From: Epiperipatus broadwayi
Lineage: Eukaryota > Onychophora > Udeonychophora > Euonychophora > Peripatidae
Direction of reading: 5' to 3'
DNA: 64,000 nt
Assembly (NCBI GenBank): GCA_028023455.1
Contig: JAQFVV010012403.1
Span: forward strand, 496,001 to 560,000
Position numbers and translations under genes: made by a program. The notes beneath the pieces were generated by a model, which ran no database searches, was not told where the DNA came from, and saw only the letters and a program-made list of their open reading frames with translations. Positions 56,326-64,000 of this stretch are shown one piece after another; the first letter of the stretch is position 1; every line of letters begins with the position of its first letter.

Positions 56326-57457
56326 CATCTATGTTAAATATATACGTTATACTTGTATTTCAATATTATAATTAAAAGATATATATATTGAGATATTACG
56401 TAAAGTAATATATATAAATAAAATAGGGCAAACTTTACATAAAATAGTCTGCAATTACATGCCATTTGGAATTTCTCTTTACAGTCACAATTTCAAATAA
56501 CCTTTTAGTTTAGTCGCAGTCTAAACTATAATATTCTACTTTCAAAAACTTGCTAGCCATAACTAATGACGATTTGTTTCTCATAAACCTTAAAAACATC
56601 ATTTATTTATTTCACATTTCTTTTACTGACCTTTTATATTAATAATTATATATATGTTACAATAATTATTTCAAATCTTAATATTTTATGAAACAATATA
56701 TATATAAATTAAATTCTGTACATAATCTATAAAGAATGAAATATATGTGTATCAATCTGTTAAATAAAATAAAATATGCCATATAATATTAATAACAGAA
56801 TATGCTTTCAGTATAGTATACCAGAAATTATGCTTGGCTATTACTATTTTACAAATAGCACAATATATACTTTTTTTGTGGTACTTACGTAGAATCCTTG
56901 CTGGAATCTTGTCAGATGTTTTATTTTAAATAATTCATTTTTAGAGGCCTCCAACACATGGTATAAACAATATGGCTGATTCTAAGTTATCGTATTCAAT
57001 ATTTAGTTTTTTTTTATTTATTAACATAAAGAAACACAAAAGTCCAAAGAGTTATAATTACATTTTTTTATGTAAATGCAGTAAAGAAAATTAAAAAAAA
57101 AACAAAACATGATTAAGCAAACTCTAACAAACATGGTTATTCATGTCAGTGGACAGTCATCACTTTCATGCAAGCACTATCCCGTAATTCTGAAAATATT
57201 CCACTAAATCTTGTTCTATAGATGGAAGATTCTAAATTTTAATCATTTTCAAAAATGATAGAACAAAAAGGGAATGTTAAAAAAGTCATGATAATTTCAG
57301 CCATGTTTAATGCATGTTAAAAAATCACAATCATTTTAGCTACATGTTAAATGTTCATTCATCATGTGTTAATGTTTTGAAATTATGTTATCAAGGGAAT
57401 TTATTAAAAAGTGTATTAATTATAAATTTATTTAACACATATTGATTACGTAAGTAA
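56326..57457. other. AT-rich stretch, nothing identified
   Basis: No supported feature. Confidence 0.4.
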
Positions 57458-57655
57458 TATCTACTAAGGCAATAAACCTCAAGAATATGCACTTGAAAAT
57501 GCAAAGGTAGGGACCTCTACAGGTCTTAACCACAAGCTTACTTTCCCTCTTTTTTTCCAAAGAGTAAGCTTGTGGTTAAAACTTGTAGAGGTCCCTACCT
57601 TCACATTTTCAAGCACATATTCTTGAGGTTTATTGCCTTAGTAGATATTAAAAAG
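57458..57655. repeat. Near-perfect foldback repeat of about 200 bp
   Basis: TATCTACTAAGGCAATAAAC mirrors GTTTATTGCCTTAGTAGATA, and AGGTAGGGACCTCTACA mirrors TGTAGAGGTCCCTACCT. The arms are about 90 bp around TCCCTCTTTTTTTCC. A single-arm copy lies at 58015-58105. Confidence 0.88.
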
Positions 57656-58014
57656 TGTATTAGAATTTTTTAAAATTATCATTCAATTTAGAATATATTT
57701 GTTATTATTTTTTAAAAAATTAATAAGTTACACATACTCAAAAAAATAATTTAGCAGAAAAAAAAAATGTAAACAAATACTTCGATTCTAAAAATGGATT
57801 ATTTAAAATAAAACTCTTGGCAAGTTTCCAGCAGAGATTCTATTTTGAAATGTTAGTTTAATTATTAAAGTTTGAACATTGCAAATAATAAGTGTAAACA
57901 AAGTTGCTTTGATAAATATTGTATATAATGCTATCTGCTAATATAAACACAAAGCAGTATTATATCTTCTACACACTTCACACAATGCAAATATATTATT
58001 TAATTATTCCACAT
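57656..58014. other. AT-rich stretch, nothing identified
   Basis: No supported feature. Confidence 0.35.
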
Positions 58015-58105
58015 TCACAAGCTTGTGGTTAAGACTGTAGAGGTCCCTACCTTTGCATTTTCAACTGCACATGCTTTAGGTTTATTGCCTTAGTAAATGT
58101 TACAA
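58015..58105 (+). repeat. Single-arm copy of the 57.5 kb foldback
   Basis: AAGCTTGTGGTTAAGACTGT, AGAGGTCCCTACCTTTGC and TTTATTGCCTTAGTAAATGT match the right arm of the neighbouring foldback, with small differences. Confidence 0.8.
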
Positions 58106-58818
58106 AAAGGAAAGTATTATTTATATCATCAAATATTAATGAAATCTATTGTATTGCTCTTTTTTGTAAATTATAATAAATAATCAAAATCATATATAAC
58201 AGCTATATAAATATATTAATAATAATTGTGCATATAAAAGCCATTTTGGCACAAGATTTTGTGCCCTTTTCAAATATTAATCATCTATTGTAACATATGG
58301 ACACAAAATAAATGCTACAAAAATATTAAACCTTTAAATTACATTGAACATCCAAAAAGTAGATAAGTATACTAAACACATTACATTAAGAATAGCCTAA
58401 ATAATTGTATGAACTTTATAAAACTTCAATAAATTTAGTTAACAACTGGTCAATTAAAAATGACTGGAAAATTATATAAGATAGTTTATATAAAGTTGTA
58501 TAATGTATGCATTATTTATTCTGTGTATTGTTGTGTTATAGTCAATTCTTTGAAGTTATATTGGATCTCTATATGAAGATTTTATTCCATTTTACTAATG
58601 TTTTATTTTGTTATTGTTGTTATTTTACTTCTATTATAAACCACTAGATGGTGTTCTATCAGCAATAAATGCTGAGATATTCTTGACTTCGTTTAAGGAG
58701 AAGCCATAATACATCACATCATATCACATTAATGTTAAAATAAATGATTAACATTTGAAAAGGGCATGAAACCATGTGCAGAAAAGACTTTTTATATATA
58801 ATTATTATTTATATTTAT
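58106..58818. other. AT-rich stretch, nothing identified
   Basis: No supported feature. Confidence 0.35.
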
Positions 58819-59052
58819 TAAAACAGGCAAAACTCTGGATCTCCTCACTGACAAAGGCCACAAACCAGAAACTAGTTTGGGGATATTGGATGAGTAGGCA
58901 CAAGATGGGGATTTTATGCACAAGCCTTCTGGCATCCATTGATTACTCTGGTTGGCACTGAGTGGCACTACTGTATGGAGAGTTTTGCCTGTTTTAATAA
59001 CAGTTATGTGCTAGCATAAGAAATAGTGATCATGTGATGTTTAGTGGTTTAA
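58819..59052 (+). mobile_element. Foldback family 1, mostly right arm, with near-complete hammerhead
   Basis: AAAACAGGCAAAACTC joins directly to the hammerhead region and the full right arm, then the tail GTGATCATGTGATGTTTA. The left arm is almost wholly deleted. Hammerhead (58841-58883): TCCTCA, CTGACAA (one core change), GGC-type stem II, GAAA, CTAG, TT, TGGGGA. Confidence 0.8.
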
Positions 59053-59524
59053 TATATATTTATATAGATGTTTTATATGATTTTTATTATTTAGTGTATC
59101 ATACCTTATGTTTCTTAATGCATAGTCAACATATAGATATAATTATGAATAATTTTAATATTGGCTCCAAATGCCCCTAATTTAAATAAGATGACAATTA
59201 ATGGAAACGATAAGAACAGTGATATAAAGAAAAACAAGTGAACGATAACATCAAATACAGTGATTATACTTGCCAATCATTTTACTAGGACAAAATGCAG
59301 ACTAACATAGAGGCAAAAGTCACTCAAGGTGCAGTCTTTAACTGAATGCCAATTAGTATTTTTGTCTTAGAGTCAGAATTTCTGAAAGCACGTCAGTTAA
59401 TTGCAGTCCCACCATGAATACGATACTGTAGTTCTGAAAGTATACTGGTTGTACTTATTGATTGATTGTTCCTGATAAAAATTTAAAAACTTTATTATTT
59501 ACTTATTCCATGTTTATTTTACAG
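59053..59524. other. AT-rich stretch, nothing identified
   Basis: No supported repeat. It ends in a good polypyrimidine/AG boundary (TGTTTATTTTACAG). Confidence 0.35.
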
Positions 59525-59553
59525 ATTTCTTTTATAAATCGGCATAGGCAAAG
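59525..59553 (+). CDS. Possible 29-nt microexon
   Basis: Bounded by TTTATTTTACAG and AAAG|GTAAGT, both close to splice consensus. One frame is open (ISFINRHRQ). Nothing else ties it to a gene, and such pairs can arise by chance in AT-rich DNA. Confidence 0.2.
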
Positions 59554-59973
59554 GTAAGTTTATAAATACTAAAGACGTTAAGATATATGAAATCATTAGG
59601 ATCTATTCTATTTTTGATTCTTGTTAAATGTACAAAATGTTATTTATTCAAAGTCTGATAAAGAATGGTTTGCTCTCCCTAATTACATACCCATTAAGCT
59701 ATGCTAATTTATGTTTATATATAGGTATATAAATTAAACCCTGTATATAATTTGTATAAACAGTAACATACATATATATCAATGTGTTAATAGAAGTAAT
59801 TATACTATAAAATAGTACTTTTTTGATGCGGTATAATAGAAAACATTTTCAGTTTTAGTAATATTTTATAATATGACTATTCTATTTAACACATTAAAAA
59901 ATATATACATGTATGTGTGTATTAGAATAAATATTCTTATAGGCTACAAATATAAACGACATAATGATTCACT
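59554..59973. other. AT-rich stretch, nothing identified
   Basis: No supported feature. Confidence 0.35.
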
Positions 59974-60160
59974 CATATGGGTGATGTTTAAACTGACTTA
60001 TGTCAATCATCTGGGTAATGAATGATATTATAAAAATCATTGTAGAGATGCTGTAAATATTGATGTTATACATCAATGCTTATAGCACCACTATAACAGT
60101 TTTTTAAAATAACATTCATTACCCAGTTAGTGATTCAGTTAAAACATCATTATTTTGGTA
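59974..60160. repeat. Foldback repeat
   Basis: ATGGGTGATGTTTAAACTGA mirrors TCAGTTAAAACATCATTA, and CTGGGTAATGAATG mirrors CATTCATTACCCAG. The centre includes GATGTTATACATC. Confidence 0.75.
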
Positions 60161-60231
60161 TTATGAATCATAAACAGATATATATATATACACACACACA
60201 CAAATATAAATTTTATCCAGCGGTTAGTATT

Positions 60232-60380
60232 ATTAGATATACGAGGTTAACATCCCAACACTGGTTTATTAAGTGATTGAAATACTCTCAATCCAAAGCA
60301 TGTGAGACAAAACATTTCTCTTAACAGTTTGAGAGTATTTCATTTATTTAATAAACCAGTATTGGGTTGTTAATCTCGAA
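60232..60380. repeat. Foldback repeat
   Basis: CGAGGTTAACATCCCAACAC mirrors GTATTGGGTTGTTAATCTCG, and TGAAATACTCTCAA mirrors TTGAGAGTATTTCA, with a loop of about 35 bases. Confidence 0.8.
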
Positions 60381-61650
60381 CTATGTAAAAAGTGCAATGA
60401 GATTAAAAATTATCATGAAATACTCAAAACTCACACTGAATAAAAATAGAATTCAAACAAAAATAAAATGTTACAAGAGATAGCAGACAAGTAATTTTTA
60501 AAATAAATATGTTACAATGTTGGTTATGTTACAATGCTGTTAGAGATGGTGAAAGAAAAGAAAAGTGAATAAGATGTAGCCTTAAAAATAGTTTTTTTGT
60601 GAGATAAATATTACTAAGCAAAACAACATGGTTTGGAATAATGCTGGATGCATACATATAGACAGAGCGAATAAAAAAATTAAAACAGTATTGATGATTT
60701 TAAGTATTTAGTAAACTATACGAGTAGAATCACATTAGTTATGATATCAAATTTAGTAAAAGAATTAAGATTATTTTATGGGCAGTTGAATTTACAATTC
60801 AAAATGAGATTTATAATTTTTGTCTGGAGTATAATTTTACTTAGAATCGAATCGGAGACTGTTAAAAGAATAATAAAAATCTGTAAAAACAATTCAGATT
60901 GGGCTTTGGGGAAGGAGAGGGGAAAAATTGAATTGTGATGAATATAGCAATTTTCAAAAGAGAGAGTGAAAGAACAATATTGATGTGTTTAAAAAATATG
61001 AATTCGATAAAGAACAATGAAACAAAATTTAGAGGAACTATAAAATGTAAATATATATATTGTTAGGTAAACTTAAGAAAGAGAAATAGTTAAAAATGCT
61101 TAGAGAAAGATATCTTGTCCTTAGTATATATAAAAAAAAAAAGATATTGTATTGATATACACTTCCTAAGTTAATGCCATAAATATGAATTAACAAAATA
61201 CTTGGAGAAAAGTAAAGGAACATTATTTTAAGATTCAAATAGCAGCCCTTTTTAGATCTGGAACAGTTATTGGAAATATTTTAATAAGAATATAATAGTA
61301 TATTAACCCTCAAAATACACCAGTTAGCAAAGCAATGATTATTAGGTATAAGAGTTACATTTTGTGTACTTTATCTATTTTTATCTTCATATTATTTAAA
61401 TAATTTCAGTTTTATATATGATACATCTTAATGATATAAAAAGTTCATTAAACTTTATAATAATAAGGGTTGACAAATTATTTACATTTGATTGAAGTAT
61501 TTTTTGCCTAATAATGCCAACTTCTCTTCAAGAAGGCATTATATATATATATGTGTGTGTGTGTGTGTAACCTGATGAATGGATATGTAGATATACATGC
61601 ACATTGATATATAATTCAATTGTTTCTAATTTTCTTCTTTTCTGAAGTAA
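60381..61650. other. AT-rich stretch, nothing identified
   Basis: Short TA/TG runs near 61540-61568. No gene supported. Confidence 0.4.
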
Positions 61651-61881
61651 TGTAATATCTAGTAAAATGAAAATACATACAGAAAAGGTAGTTTTTTTTA
61701 ACAATATTTAGCTTTATTACTGCATAGCATGCTTTCAATATATTTTTACTACATTGTATTCATGCATCCCATGAATATGATATAGTAAAAATATATTGAA
61801 AGCATGCTAGGCAGTAATAAAAATAAATATTATTAAAAAAAATACCTTTTCTGTATGTACTTTCATTTTACCAGATATTAC
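61651..61881. repeat. Foldback repeat of about 230 bp
   Basis: GTAATATCTAGTAAAATGAA mirrors TTCATTTTACCAGATATTAC, and GCATGCTTTCAATATATTTT mirrors AAAATATATTGAAAGCATGC. The arms are about 100 bp. MITE-like. Confidence 0.85.
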
Positions 61882-62095
61882 ATTGATATATAATATAAAT
61901 AGATATGTCAGTAAGTAAATAGACTAGATCTCTTTATATACAGACATAGAGTAATAGATAAAAGAATACATATATTGACAGATAGTAGTAAATATATAGA
62001 TATCTAAATAGATTAATAGGGAGAAAATAGATAGGTACATAGATAAATGGCTAGGTTAAATAAATAAAAAGACAGATAGATAAATGGATAGATAT
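61882..62095. repeat. Degenerate GATA-like flank
   Basis: Irregular AGATA and TAGATA units lead into the perfect array. Confidence 0.7.
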
Positions 62096-62353
<258 letters not shown>

Positions 62354-62699
62354 ATGCAATTAAATAATTCCACACACTTTACTAAATACAATTAGAAAAT
62401 AAAAATGCTTAATTTTAAGATAGGTTGATAAAGAGATAGTTATATGAATCGATAAACAGATAAATAAAATGATAACTTTGTAAATAGATGAGTTGATAAA
62501 CAAATAGAGAGATAAGTTTGTAAGTAAATGGGTTGATAAACATAAAAATGGGTAGGTAAATAAATAGATAGATAGATGATATAGTCAGACAGATAAAAAG
62601 AGAGCAGATACGTATAATATTGGGCATATTTTTGTCTGGAATAGTTTACCATTGCTTGCCACAACATAATTTATTCTCAGTAAACAGAGGAATTTGAAC

Positions 62700-62885
62700 T
62701 TTAGGACACACATGACTACATACAGGTGAAAAAGATAGATGACCCCCAATATACGTATTTTGTGCAGAGCCAGAAATCATCAGTTGGACCAGATCATAAT
62801 CCCCCACACATATATACATTCAGAGCTGGGTTTATATTAAGATAGCAATTCCTTAAACTTTACTGAACAGGCTTCAATCTAATAA
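62700..62885 (-). mobile_element. 475-bp hammerhead family, partial copy
   Basis: Matches the 31470-32426 arms on minus. The hammerhead (62739-62797) has ATGATC/GGTCAT outer stem I, CCAA, CTGATGA (62777-62783), TTTCTGGCTCTGCAC, AAAA for GAAA, perfect stem III TACGTA, cleavage pair TA, TTGG. The single core loss is explained by CpG decay of GCACGAAA. Confidence 0.75.
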
Positions 62886-64000
62886 TTTATTATTATAATT
62901 CATTCTCATATTTCAATATTTAATAATAGATTACATAAATTTTAATAAGCTTTTCATAATATTAGAATTCATATTTTATATTGATGAAATAGATAAATGG
63001 TAGTTTTTATTTGTCTAATGTAAAATATTATTTCTCAATAAAAATAATAATTATATGAATAGTAGTATTTTGGAAGTCATATGCTTTTTGTGCCTCTAAA
63101 TTACAGGCTGATCACAAGGATCCCATTCACTGTCTAAGTACATTTTTTGCTGTACTAAGCTGATACTCAATCCAAGGACTTCTTGATTCCACCATGCTAA
63201 CATTGCTAAAAATGTACATAGTACTAAATACAAATAGTTGATTAACTTATTCAAACTTTCTAAGAAATTTCTAATCAAAATATAACATCAGCGTAATTTT
63301 TTGGATATTTTTTGACATTTGGGCAGAAGTATTAATTTTGATATTTATTTTTTTACTTCCTAAAAATATTATATTACTCATAAACAAAAAGATCTTAGTA
63401 ATTTGGCAATATATTTATTGGTTTTAATAAATAGGATATTTCCATAATCTGTGATAGCTCACACAATACTTTTTTTTTTTTTTAAAGATACATTTATAGG
63501 ATTTATAAAACAACAAAATACATATCAATAAACATTGCTTTACTAAAATGTATAATTTGACAAATACATATACAGATAAAAATATATACTCGCCCCAAAT
63601 TTAAATTTGTTTTAAGATAAAAGTGGCAAAAATAAATAAATAAAAATCAGAATTTTTTTAAAATGGGAGGTTATATAATTTTCCATTGGAAAGCACATTA
63701 TTTAAATGCAAAATATATAAAAAAAAAAACACCAAATAAAAATATGTTAATTTGAGGTTATCAATCTTTTGCAGAGATGGTAATAATGATATTAGTATAC
63801 AACTATATGAACAGACCAGTAAAAGATATGTTAATGCAAAAGAAAGGAAAATTTTGGAATATAGTAATAAATTATATCTTTTAGAAATTTAAAAATAGAG
63901 ATAAAAATATATAGTAATTAATTATAAGGAAACAAAGCGCTTTTATCAAAAAAGAAAATGAGATTCGTGGGCATATTAGCAGTATTAAGGCTACAGGGAT
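62886..64000. other. AT-rich stretch, nothing identified
   Basis: No supported gene or repeat copy to the window end. Confidence 0.4.

Overview
This window looks like euchromatic, intron-rich DNA from a mollusc, most likely a cephalopod and probably an octopus. It is strongly AT-rich. It carries about nine copies of a tRNA-derived SINE with A- and B-box motifs of the type scattered through cephalopod genomes, and many short foldback repeats. There are no prokaryotic signals. The species call is an inference from repeat style; no search was run.

Host genes are sparse. The best candidate is a small plus-strand gene whose coding sequence I can assemble from three phase-compatible exons (9326-9436, 24129-24184, 39978-40110). 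Together they encode about 99 residues with an ATG and a stop, separated by introns of about 15 kb. I do not recognise the protein. A further exon-like segment (6697-6934) and a 29-nt microexon-like segment (59525-59553) are weaker.

The only long intact ORF is a 294-residue Merlin (IS1016/IS1595-like) DDE transposase at 34358-35242. It sits in a 3.3 kb element (34100-37394) with terminal inverted repeats, a six-copy 198-bp internal satellite and a subterminal hairpin. A second, truncated copy of the same 5' end abuts it directly. A decayed hAT element lies at 26253-27883, and LINE 3' fragments lie at 5.0-5.7 kb and 15.4-15.9 kb.

The most striking content is a set of short repeats that share the architecture of type I hammerhead ribozymes: CUGANGA, stem II hairpin, GAAA, a tiny self-complementary stem III, a UH cleavage site, and a stem I partner. 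They occur in at least three sequence-unrelated families. One is a tandem array of about 393-bp units (25.4-28.1 kb). One is a 475-bp monomer family that also forms a 957-bp head-to-head foldback (31470-32426). One is a roughly 350-bp foldback family with nine copies or fragments. Several copies are bounded by 9-13 bp direct repeats, which suggests target-primed retrotransposition. This fits Penelope-like-element-derived, retrozyme-like elements. One copy (25493-25547) keeps every core nucleotide; most others are decayed, often at CpG-derived positions.

Layout: 0-9 kb, old repeats and LINE tails; 9.3-40.1 kb, putative host gene with large introns that hold the hammerhead families, hAT and Merlin; 40-64 kb, more SINEs, foldbacks, a near-identical 339-bp tandem duplication, and long TTA and GATA microsatellites.
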